The notes under the pieces were generated by a model, which did no database searches, had not been told where the DNA came from, and saw only the letters and a list, made by a program, of their open reading frames with translations. Below, one piece after another: positions 24,226 to 31,993 of a DNA stretch of 64,000 nt (the first letter of the stretch is position 1; each line of letters begins with the position of its first letter). Source of the stretch: Chryseobacterium viscerum (lineage in GTDB: Bacteria > Bacteroidota > Bacteroidia > Flavobacteriales > Weeksellaceae). Position numbers and translations under genes: made by a program. The stretch is taken from the NCBI RefSeq assembly GCF_025949665.1, contig NZ_JAPDFT010000002.1:434001-498000 (forward strand), read 5' to 3'.

Positions 24226-26748
24226 ATGAAAAAAATATTATTACTGTTTTGGATCCTGACCGGTTTCTTTATGGGACTTTCTCAGGCTCCGGAAAAAATG
24301 AGCTACCAGGCTGTCATGAGAAATGGCTCCGGACAACTCTTAATCAATCAAGCTATAGCCGTGAGAGTAAGCATATTACAGGGATCTCCTGCCGGCGCCG
24401 CAGTCTATTCAGAAAGGCTCACCGGAAATACCAATGCCAACGGGCTTGTCAGCCTTGAAATAGGAACAGGAACTGTACTTACAGGAACATTTGCCACCAT
24501 CGACTGGCCTACAGGAAGCTATTATTTAAAAACAGAAACTGACCCTGCCGGAGGAACCAGCTATACTATAGTAGGAACGAGCCAGCTCCTAAGTGTTCCT
24601 TATGCTATGTATGCCAAATCTGCAGGTAGCGGAGGCGGAAGCTTTACAATTCCCTATACTAATACAGTCAATAATGCCTCAACTTTATTTTCATTAACCA
24701 ATGATGGTGATGGAACTTCAGTGGAAGGAATTAATAGTACAACAACATCAAGTATCGCTTCCGTAAGAGGAATTGTAAGCAATACTGCTCCAGGCGGGTT
24801 TTCTTCAGCAGTACGCGGTGTCAATAACGGAACCGGCGGGCTGGGAATCGGAGTCTGGGGAAGCCAGGCAGGAAGTGGCTGGGGAGTATATGGTGTTACT
24901 CCAAACGGTTTAGGAGTGTACGGAAATGCCAGCGGAAACGGATATGGTGTTTATGCAAACAGTAATACAGGAACGGGTTTAAACGCAACCAGTACCAATG
25001 GTATTGCCGCTAATATTTCTATCACCAATAATGCAAATGCCAATAGTGTTCTTACAGCATCTACTGTAGGCAACGGTACCGTCATTAACGTTTCAAGTAC
25101 AGGTACTGGCGCTGGGATACTCAGTTCCACAGCTGGAGGCTTTGGAGTTCATGGCATCACTTCTTCCCAATCTTCCGCAGGGGTTATAGGAGACAATACA
25201 GGAGCTGGTGAAGCGGTGGTGGGTAGAACAACCAGTGATATTGCCGGAGCTGTTGTAGGTCGTAATGATGGAGGTGGATATGGAGTAAGAGGATTTGTGG
25301 CTACCAATACATCCGGAACCGGTATCGGTGTTTACGGACAGGTAGGTTTAAATAACAGTACTGGACGTGCCGGAAGATTTGAAAATTTTAACCAAACAAA
25401 TACCACGGGAAATACCTTTGAGGTAGAAACCAATGGAAATGGAAATATCCCTGATGATACACAGGGAAATGCCGCTTCTTTTATTGTTGACAACACCAAT
25501 AGTGTTGCTGCTGCAGTAAGAGGGGAAGTAAACACTATTTTCGGGAATTTTGGCGCAGCCGCTATTTATGGAATTTCTTCAGGAACAGGAGGGCGTGCAG
25601 GTTTATTTTATGCATCAAATCCTGCAGGAAACGGAGCCTCATTGATTGCTCTGACTGATGGTAACGGAAATGCGATCACAGCCAATGCAGGAAAAGACGG
25701 AAACGGTGTTGAAACCAATATTGACGGAGCTGGAAATGCACTCTATGCATGGGTTCCTTCTTTTTCTACTGGACGCGCCGGAAGATTTAATATTTTTAAC
25801 GAATCCAACACCAGCGATGTTATCACTGTAACTACTGTAGGAAATGGTATTGCAGGAAATTTTAAAGTAGATAAAGTGACCGGGACTTCAGCAGCGGTGA
25901 GAGGTGAGGTTAACTCTCAGTTTGCCAATTTCGGCACCGCGGGTATTTATGGGATATCCTCAGGGACAGGAGGATTTGCCGGATTATTCCACGCCAGTAA
26001 TCCTTCCGGAAATGGTCCTGCACTGATTGCTATTGCAGATGGTAATGGTAACGGTATAACAGCTAATGCATCAAACACTGGGGACGGCGTAGAAACTACT
26101 GCAGACGGAACAGGAAATGCTATCTACGCATGGGTTCCTAATTTCGGACAAGGACGTGCCGCTAGATTTGTAAATTACAATACCGGCAATACCAACCCAC
26201 CTCTTACAGTAGAAACCCACAGCAACGGATCTATTGCTTTATTTAAATCCGGAAATCCGGGTACAGTGAATGTGGCCAGAATCAATTCTGCCGGACGTGG
26301 ATTTTTTAACGGAGGTACACAGAACAGCGGTGCTGACGTTGCAGAAGTGTTTGATGTAAACGGAAGCATTTCTGAATATGAGCCTGGTGATATTCTTGTC
26401 ATCTCAACCAAAGCAGATAGAACAGTTGAAAAATCTTCAACGCCTTATTCAACTCTTGTTGCGGGAGTGTATGCTACAAAACCTGGTGTACTCCTCACAG
26501 AGGAACATATTGATACTGATATTTCCAATAAAGCGCCAATGGGTGTCATTGGTGTTATTCCAACCAAAGTATGTCTTGAGAATGGAAAAATAAAAAGAGG
26601 AGATCTTCTGGTAACTTCATCTAAAGCAGGTGTTGCCATGAAAGCCAATATCAAAAAGGTAAAAATTGGACAGGTAATCGGAAAAGCACTTCAGGATTAT
26701 GACCAAAAAGAGACTGGAAAAATTCAAGTATTAGTCAACATAAAATAA
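24226..26748 (+). CDS. Large secreted repeat protein (beta-solenoid-like)
   Basis: 840 residues with a signal peptide (KKILLLFWILTGFFMGLSQ). An N-terminal domain of about 130 residues (MSYQAVMRNGSGQLL, VRVSILQGS, SVPYAMYAKSAG) is followed by a Gly/Asn/Thr/Ala-rich repeat region with YGV and GRAGRF turns. It includes a long tandem duplication of about 129 residues (from about 426 and about 555; shared AAVRGEVN, IYGISSGTGG, GNA[LI]YAWVP). The C-terminal 125 residues (DVAEVFDVNGSISEYEPGDILVIS onward) form a globular cap. There is no T9SS sorting domain at the end. It resembles adhesin or fibre-tail-like proteins; the role is unknown. Confidence 0.8.
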   Translation: MKKILLLFWILTGFFMGLSQAPEKMSYQAVMRNGSGQLLINQAIAVRVSILQGSPAGAAVYSERLTGNTNANGLVSLEIGTGTVLTGTFATIDWPTGSYYLKTETDPAGGTSYTIVGTSQLLSVPYAMYAKSAGSGGGSFTIPYTNTVNNASTLFSLTNDGDGTSVEGINSTTTSSIASVRGIVSNTAPGGFSSAVRGVNNGTGGLGIGVWGSQAGSGWGVYGVTPNGLGVYGNASGNGYGVYANSNTGTGLNATSTNGIAANISITNNANANSVLTASTVGNGTVINVSSTGTGAGILSSTAGGFGVHGITSSQSSAGVIGDNTGAGEAVVGRTTSDIAGAVVGRNDGGGYGVRGFVATNTSGTGIGVYGQVGLNNSTGRAGRFENFNQTNTTGNTFEVETNGNGNIPDDTQGNAASFIVDNTNSVAAAVRGEVNTIFGNFGAAAIYGISSGTGGRAGLFYASNPAGNGASLIALTDGNGNAITANAGKDGNGVETNIDGAGNALYAWVPSFSTGRAGRFNIFNESNTSDVITVTTVGNGIAGNFKVDKVTGTSAAVRGEVNSQFANFGTAGIYGISSGTGGFAGLFHASNPSGNGPALIAIADGNGNGITANASNTGDGVETTADGTGNAIYAWVPNFGQGRAARFVNYNTGNTNPPLTVETHSNGSIALFKSGNPGTVNVARINSAGRGFFNGGTQNSGADVAEVFDVNGSISEYEPGDILVISTKADRTVEKSSTPYSTLVAGVYATKPGVLLTEEHIDTDISNKAPMGVIGVIPTKVCLENGKIKRGDLLVTSSKAGVAMKANIKKVKIGQVIGKALQDYDQKETGKIQVLVNIK

Positions 26749-26754
26749 ACCGTC

Positions 26755-27174
26755 ATGAAAATAGCATATATTATCCCGTTATTATTCCTAAGCACTATTA
26801 TCTATGCTCAGGAAAATAAGAAGGCCGCTCCGAAAGAAGAAGATCAAACACTGGTTGTAAAACAGGCACAGGAACAACAGGCAAAACTAATGCAGGAAGC
26901 TAAGGAAAACAATGAAAAGAAAACGGCCAACTCAGGTCTTGTTTCCGATCATGGACTTGAAGTAAAAAAACAGGATTCCAAACCCAAAGCAGCAGCTGAC
27001 AATTCAGGAAAGCTTCTCCCTAATACCGCAAGTCTTGAAGATATAAAGAAAACAATCCCCAACCGACAGGCATATCACAATACTATAAATTCTAGGAACA
27101 CAAAAATGACAGTTACCGGGCTGCCTAACACAGCAACCCTGGAAGACATAAAAAAGACAATTCCCAAAAACTAA
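26755..27174 (+). CDS. Small secreted protein with repeated LPNTA[ST]LEDIKKTIP motif
   Basis: 139 residues with a signal peptide (AYIIPLLFLSTIIYAQE). The middle is charged and Gln-rich (KQAQEQQAKLMQEAKENNEKK). A 15-residue motif LPNTASLEDIKKTIP occurs at about residue 88 and again, almost unchanged (LPNTATLEDIKKTIP), at the extreme C-terminus. No known domain is recognised. It follows the 840-residue protein by 6 bp and is the last gene of the unit before a terminator, so it probably works with it, for instance as a partner or chaperone; this is inference. Confidence 0.75.
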   Translation: MKIAYIIPLLFLSTIIYAQENKKAAPKEEDQTLVVKQAQEQQAKLMQEAKENNEKKTANSGLVSDHGLEVKKQDSKPKAAADNSGKLLPNTASLEDIKKTIPNRQAYHNTINSRNTKMTVTGLPNTATLEDIKKTIPKN

Positions 27175-27233
27175 TGACTCTCAAAAGCTAATAACCGCAA
27201 AAAGCTGATAACCAAACTAGATTTTTCAAACAA

Positions 27234-27262
27234 AGAAGTCCGCTGTAAGGCGGACTTTTGTA
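27234..27262 (+). terminator. Terminator of the secreted-repeat-protein operon
   Basis: Perfect 8-bp stem AAGTCCGC/GCGGACTT with a TGTAAG loop and a short T-run. Confidence 0.7.
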
Positions 27263-27278
27263 TTGTAAAAAGGTATTA

Positions 27279-27713
27279 TTAATCCCAATCAGCAGCTACA
27301 AACTTCATTATATTTCCCTGATCATCGGATAAGGTAAGAAAATGTCCTTCAATAGAATACTTAGTCATCGTCTCAATTTTTTTCTGAAAAGATGTTTCAA
27401 GATTCATATCCTGACAGGCTTTCATCGTACTGATTCCGTTTGAAATCTTTACTTTACCTCCTTTTTTAAATTCGGAAACAAAAGACATCTGATTACATCC
27501 CATATAAGCGCTTCCTTGAATTTTACCATCAACCATACTGGCTGTCAGGTTCATTTCAGCTTTATTAGCAATCAGCTGATCTTTTGAAAAACCAGCAAAA
27601 GAAACCAGCATCCACTGCCTTTGAAGAGCAGGATTTTTATCCGGCACAGAGGAACAATTTAAAACGATTCCTAAAAGTAAAACTGCAAAAATGGACAATA
27701 GTATCTTTTTCAT
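27279..27713 (-). CDS. META-domain lipoprotein (HslJ-like)
   Basis: 144 residues from the preferred start (MKKILLSIFAVLLLGIVLNC); an ATG four codons upstream is less signal-like. LNC is the lipobox. The mature part is a META domain as in HslJ: LQRQWMLVSFAGF, MNLTASMVDGKIQGSAYMGCNQMS, STMKACQDMNLETSFQKKIETM, LTLSDDQGNIMKFVA. Both conserved Cys of the family (CN and KAC) are present. HslJ-type proteins are tied to envelope stress or novobiocin tolerance in E. coli. It is divergent from the S46 peptidase gene. Confidence 0.85.
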   Translation of the reverse strand: MKKILLSIFAVLLLGIVLNCSSVPDKNPALQRQWMLVSFAGFSKDQLIANKAEMNLTASMVDGKIQGSAYMGCNQMSFVSEFKKGGKVKISNGISTMKACQDMNLETSFQKKIETMTKYSIEGHFLTLSDDQGNIMKFVAADWD

Positions 27714-27799
27714 GTGGGTTATCATCCCATTTTCATACCAATCCGGGACAGAATCTCGTAAAAATTAGTAAATTAGCGACACAAAAATTATTTTATAAA

Positions 27800-30004
27800 A
27801 TGAAAAGACTATTTCTACTATTCACTTTCTTACTGGGCTTTGCTCAGATGAGGGCGGATGAGGGGATGTGGCTGCTAATGCTCATCAAAAGACTTAACGG
27901 TGTTGATATGCAAAAAGAGGGTCTACACCTTACGCCTGAAGAAATTTATTCTGTAAACAATTCAAGCTTAAAAGATGCTATCGTAAGTTTCGGTGGTTTC
28001 TGTACAGGTGAGATTGTTTCTGATAAAGGACTTATATTCACAAACCACCACTGTGGTTACGGTGCTGTAGCTGCGGCTTCTACACCAGAAAAAGATTATT
28101 TGAAGAACGGTTTCTGGGCTATGAAGCAGAAAGACGAATTCAATGCAAAGGATCTTTATGTAAGATTTTTAGTAAGAATGGATGATGCTACGCAGAGAAT
28201 CACTTCTAAACTAAACAACAATATGACCGGAGCTGAGAGAAAAGCTGTTATTGATGCAGAAACAAAAGCCATCCAGACAGAAAACTCTGAGAACGGAAAA
28301 TATACTGTAGTGGTGAGAGATTTCTTCAACGGAAATGAATTCTACTATTTCGTATATCAGGATTATAAAGACATCAGATTAGTAGGTGCTCCCCCTTCAT
28401 CATTAGGAAAATTCGGAGGAGATACAGACAACTGGGAATGGCCAAGACACACTGCAGACTTCACTGTTTTCAGAGTATATGCTGATGCTGCAGGAAACCC
28501 TGCTGAATATTCTCCAAGCAATACTCCTTTGAAGCCTAAACATTTCCTTCCGGTTTCTCTTAAGGGAATTAAGCCTGGTGATTTTTCAATGATCTTAGGT
28601 TACCCTGGAAGAACAAACCGTTACCTGACTTCTTACGGAATTCAGCAAATGGTAAACAAAGACTACCCGGCTTGGGTTGAGGCTTCTAAACTTGCCATGG
28701 ATGTAATGAAAAAGTACATGGATAAGGATAAAGCAACTCAGCTTAACTATGCTTCTCAATATGCTTCAGTAGCCAACTACTGGAAAAACAGACAAGGAAC
28801 TATTGATGCCGTAGAGCAAAACGGAACAATCACTGACAAACAAAAAACTGAAGAGATCTTCAAAAAATGGTCAATGATGTCTGGAAATGAAGCTTATGAT
28901 GGTATCTTAGAAGATATTGGAATGTATTACAAGCAGGTTTCTGAAAGAAATGTTGAAAGAAACTATGCTTCACAATTCTCAAGAAATGTAAAATATATGT
29001 CTCTTGCTCTGCAGGTAGGTTCTGTATTGAAAGCTTATGCTGCTCAGGATATGCAGGGAAGACTTGCAATGAAGGCTAAAACTGAAGCCGCTATCAAAGC
29101 TGCTTATGAGAACTTCAGCCCTTCTTTAGAGGGAGATATGCTTGCGTCTATGACCGGACTTTACCAAGCAAGAGTTAAAAATCCAGAGGTTGCTTCTGCT
29201 ACTATTTTAGGATTGGATGCTAAAACAGTTTCTAATTTAGCTTATTCTTCAATCTTTGCTAACAAAACTTCTGCAACGAACTTCTTATTGAATCCTGATG
29301 CATTGAAACTTGATGCTGATCCACTTTGGAAAGTAGCTAACGGTATCGTTGCTGATCAAAAAATGAGCGCAGAAAGATATGTTAAAGTAGACGATAATTT
29401 TGCAAAAAATAACCGTTTGTTTTTAGCAGGTCTTATGAAGGCTATGCCTGAGAAAAAATTCTACCCGGATGCTAACTCTACTATGAGATTAACTTACGGT
29501 ACTGTAGATAAATTACCTATCAGAAATGACAGAAACTATTTCGGTATTACTGATAACTATTATACAGACATGACTGGTCTTGTTGGAAAATACAAGAAAG
29601 GTGATGAAGAGTTTGATCTTCCTCAAAGAGTAATCGACCTTTACAACCTTAAAGATTTCGGACAGTATGCTGATGCAGCAGGTTATATGCCTGTAAACTT
29701 CCTTTCTAACAATGATATTACAGGTGGGAACTCTGGTTCTCCGGTAATTGATGGAGACGGAAACCTTATCGGTATTGCTTTTGATGGTAACAGCGAAGCA
29801 TTAAGCGGTGATATCGTATTCGAGCAGGAATGGCAGAAAACTATCAACGTAGACGTTCGTTTTGTTCTTTGGACAATTGATAAGTTTGCCGGTGCAAGAA
29901 GATTAGTTGACGAGTTGAAGCTTGTAAGAGGTGAAAACACTCCAGCTGATACAAAAACTAAAAACTCAGGTACTACAACAACGCCTAAGAAAGTTAAAAA
30001 ATAA
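27800..30004 (+). CDS. S46 family dipeptidyl-peptidase (DPP7-like)
   Basis: 734 residues from ATG 27800 (MKRLFLLFTFLLGF signal peptide); the frame is open further upstream but that part is not conserved and overlaps the META gene. Family S46 periplasmic exopeptidases remove dipeptides from peptide N-termini and feed the amino-acid metabolism of these bacteria. The triad is visible: His84 in FTNHHCGYG, Asp220 in HTADFTVFR and Ser645 in GGNSGSP. The residue 18 after the Ser, which is Arg in the acidic-specific DPP11, is Gly here (AFDGNSEAL), pointing to DPP7-like preference for hydrophobic P1. The Lys-rich C-terminus is unusual. Confidence 0.92.
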   Translation: MKRLFLLFTFLLGFAQMRADEGMWLLMLIKRLNGVDMQKEGLHLTPEEIYSVNNSSLKDAIVSFGGFCTGEIVSDKGLIFTNHHCGYGAVAAASTPEKDYLKNGFWAMKQKDEFNAKDLYVRFLVRMDDATQRITSKLNNNMTGAERKAVIDAETKAIQTENSENGKYTVVVRDFFNGNEFYYFVYQDYKDIRLVGAPPSSLGKFGGDTDNWEWPRHTADFTVFRVYADAAGNPAEYSPSNTPLKPKHFLPVSLKGIKPGDFSMILGYPGRTNRYLTSYGIQQMVNKDYPAWVEASKLAMDVMKKYMDKDKATQLNYASQYASVANYWKNRQGTIDAVEQNGTITDKQKTEEIFKKWSMMSGNEAYDGILEDIGMYYKQVSERNVERNYASQFSRNVKYMSLALQVGSVLKAYAAQDMQGRLAMKAKTEAAIKAAYENFSPSLEGDMLASMTGLYQARVKNPEVASATILGLDAKTVSNLAYSSIFANKTSATNFLLNPDALKLDADPLWKVANGIVADQKMSAERYVKVDDNFAKNNRLFLAGLMKAMPEKKFYPDANSTMRLTYGTVDKLPIRNDRNYFGITDNYYTDMTGLVGKYKKGDEEFDLPQRVIDLYNLKDFGQYADAAGYMPVNFLSNNDITGGNSGSPVIDGDGNLIGIAFDGNSEALSGDIVFEQEWQKTINVDVRFVLWTIDKFAGARRLVDELKLVRGENTPADTKTKNSGTTTTPKKVKK

Positions 30005-30027
30005 TTATCTTATCTGATATATTTTTG

Positions 30028-30058
30028 AAACCGTGAAAGTAAATTTCACGGTTTTTTT
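30028..30058 (+). terminator. Terminator after the S46 peptidase gene
   Basis: Perfect 11-bp stem AAACCGTGAAA/TTTCACGGTTT (30028-30038, 30044-30054) with a GTAAA loop and a T-run. Confidence 0.85.
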
Positions 30059-30085
30059 ATTTTTGACTATTAAAAATATTTTATC

Positions 30086-30562
30086 ATGAACCCTAAGCCT
30101 ATTGAATTCACAGCTGTTATTCAGCAAAACGGAGAGATGAATGCGGCGTTTGTAGAATTTCCTTTTTCTACAGAAGAACTGTTTCATAAAAAAGGACAGG
30201 TAAAAATTAAAGCCGTTTTTGATGATAAAGTTGAATACCGCGGAAGCCTTGCCAAAATGAAATCAGATTGTCATATTTTAGGACTTACACAGGAGATCAG
30301 GAAACAGCTTGGGAAAACTTTCGGAGATAAGGTTTCCGTTTCCCTTACTGAAGATAAAGAAGAGAGAGTGGTTGAGATTGCTGAAGATGTCGTTTCTGTT
30401 TTTAATGAAAACCCCGAAGCAAAGGCATTGTTTGACAAGATGAGCTATACCCACAAAAAGGAATATATCCGCTGGATAGAAGAGGCTAAAAAACAGGAAA
30501 CAAGAGAAAACAGAAAGATTAAAATGATTCAGATGATTTTAGATGGGAAAAAGGGGATATAA
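30086..30562 (+). CDS. DUF1905/YdeI-like (OmpD-associated) protein
   Basis: 158 residues with two parts: an N-terminal DUF1905 beta-barrel-like domain (IEFTAVIQQNGEMNAAFVEFPF, VKIKAVFDDKVEYRGSL, LGLTQEIRKQLGKTFGDKVSVSL) and a C-terminal helical YdeI/OmpD-associated domain (NPEAKALFDKMSYTHKKEYIRWIEEAKKQETRENRKIKMIQMI). It has no signal peptide, so it is cytosolic. YdeI in E. coli is linked to resistance to bacteriocins and peptides, but the mechanism is not known. It is a single gene. Confidence 0.87.
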   Translation: MNPKPIEFTAVIQQNGEMNAAFVEFPFSTEELFHKKGQVKIKAVFDDKVEYRGSLAKMKSDCHILGLTQEIRKQLGKTFGDKVSVSLTEDKEERVVEIAEDVVSVFNENPEAKALFDKMSYTHKKEYIRWIEEAKKQETRENRKIKMIQMILDGKKGI

Positions 30563-30694
30563 ATCATTCTGTTTTCACTCCCGAAAGCTGTACATTAAAA
30601 AAATTGAATAAAAGAAAATATTTTTTGTCAGGTTCTCAAAAAGTAGCCGACTATAGTTACAGATATCATTTATAACTATAAAAAATTTACTTTT

Positions 30695-31921
30695 ATGAAC
30701 AAGTTTATTTTCAGAACATCGGTTTTAGTGGCAGCTACTCTAGCTGCATTTACTCTTTCTTCATGCAGTGATTCGGATAATGACATGATGACGGATATGT
30801 CTTTTCAAAGAACTATCACGTTTGAAAATGTGGTAACTCCTAAAGATTTTGTAGAAAGCGGAAGTTTTCAGGGAACAGGAACTTCTCCTATTATTTTGCC
30901 CGGACAATCTGTTTCTGTTAAATTCAGCGCAGGAAAAACACAGGCCTTAATGTTTGCTACCATGTATGGTGCTTCAAAAGACTGGTTTTTTGCTTCCCAA
31001 CAGCCTGGTATCAAACTGTTTGACACTAATGGAAATGCCATTACCGGGGATGTTTCTTCAAGTGTACGACTGTGGGATAACGGAACCAAAGATGACACAA
31101 CGGGACAGGCAGAAAGCAAGCCTATTATGCAGGTTCCTAACGTAAATGCTTCACAGCTTATGAAGCTCAATCTTGCTTACAATGATGTAACCTCAGAGTT
31201 TACCCTCACCATTACCAATACATCTGGCGGAACAGCTAATGAAACTCCTTTTTCTCCCGGAGTATGGGCTGTTTCCAACTACAATGGCTCCCAGCTGCTG
31301 AACAACGCTCCTTTTTTTACTCCTAATGCTTTATCAAATCCGGAAATCACGGATATTGCCCAGATGGGGAATATCAGTAAAATGATGACAAAACTGAATG
31401 TCAACACAGGAATTATGACCGGCCTTTCTCCTGCTTTGATAGTTGTTTACCGTGGTGACAAAAATCCTATTTATGAATTAGGTCAACCTGACAGCGGAAT
31501 GGGATTGAAAGATATTGCACAGTTTGGAAATGTAACCAAGCTTCAAAACAGCCTGAAATCTCTCTCTGCTATAAGAGGTGTATATGTTGCCGGGAACGCT
31601 CCTGTAGCACCAGGAAGCAAAGTAACAACAAGCTTTAATGCTGAACCCGGGGATAAAATAGCTTATGTAACCATGTTTGGATTTTCCAATGACTGGTTCT
31701 ATGCCAATGAACAGAGCATTGATGCAAATACCAAGGGAGATATTAGTTCAAAAACTTCATTATTTGATTCCGGAACAGGGATTGACCAATATCCGGGAGC
31801 CGGAAATCATCAGGCATTATTCGGTGGCACTCCGCAGAGTGAAAATAAAATTATTTCAAAAGTAGGAAACCAATATTCTGTTCCTGCTGTTCAGAATGTG
31901 ATTAAAGTAACCGTGAATTAA
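30695..31921 (+). CDS. Lipoprotein with two spondin-like domains
   Basis: 408 residues: signal with lipobox (LAAFTLSSC), then two tandem copies of a bacterial spondin_N-like domain. Copy 1 (about 35-235) has RTITFENVVTPKDF, LMFATMYGASKDWFFA, VRLWDNGTKDDTTGQ; copy 2 (about 240-408) lacks the first strands but repeats YVTMFGFSNDWFYA and LFDSGTGIDQYPGAG. FSPGVWAVSNYNG sits at the first C-end. Spondin domains of bacteria are lectin- or adhesion-like folds of unknown ligand. It is probably surface or periplasmic. A dyad (TATAGTTA/TAACTATA, 30652-30680) lies in the leader. Confidence 0.83.
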   Translation: MNKFIFRTSVLVAATLAAFTLSSCSDSDNDMMTDMSFQRTITFENVVTPKDFVESGSFQGTGTSPIILPGQSVSVKFSAGKTQALMFATMYGASKDWFFASQQPGIKLFDTNGNAITGDVSSSVRLWDNGTKDDTTGQAESKPIMQVPNVNASQLMKLNLAYNDVTSEFTLTITNTSGGTANETPFSPGVWAVSNYNGSQLLNNAPFFTPNALSNPEITDIAQMGNISKMMTKLNVNTGIMTGLSPALIVVYRGDKNPIYELGQPDSGMGLKDIAQFGNVTKLQNSLKSLSAIRGVYVAGNAPVAPGSKVTTSFNAEPGDKIAYVTMFGFSNDWFYANEQSIDANTKGDISSKTSLFDSGTGIDQYPGAGNHQALFGGTPQSENKIISKVGNQYSVPAVQNVIKVTVN

Positions 31922-31949
31922 TTTTCAGATTTAAAAGATCATACAATTA

Positions 31950-31979
31950 AAAATTCCAGGCATAACTGCCTGGAATTTT
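31950..31979. terminator. Bidirectional terminator between the spondin and A-T-R genes
   Basis: Perfect 13-bp stem AAAATTCCAGGCA/TGCCTGGAATTTT with a TAAC loop and A/T-rich flanks on both sides; it lies between convergent genes. Confidence 0.85.
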
Positions 31980-31993
31980 AATAATCTGTAATA

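Noticed and set aside
27584..27799. 72-codon N-terminal extension of the S46 peptidase
   Set aside because: It places the signal peptide internally and overlaps the META lipoprotein gene on the other strand; ATG 27800 gives a typical signal peptide.
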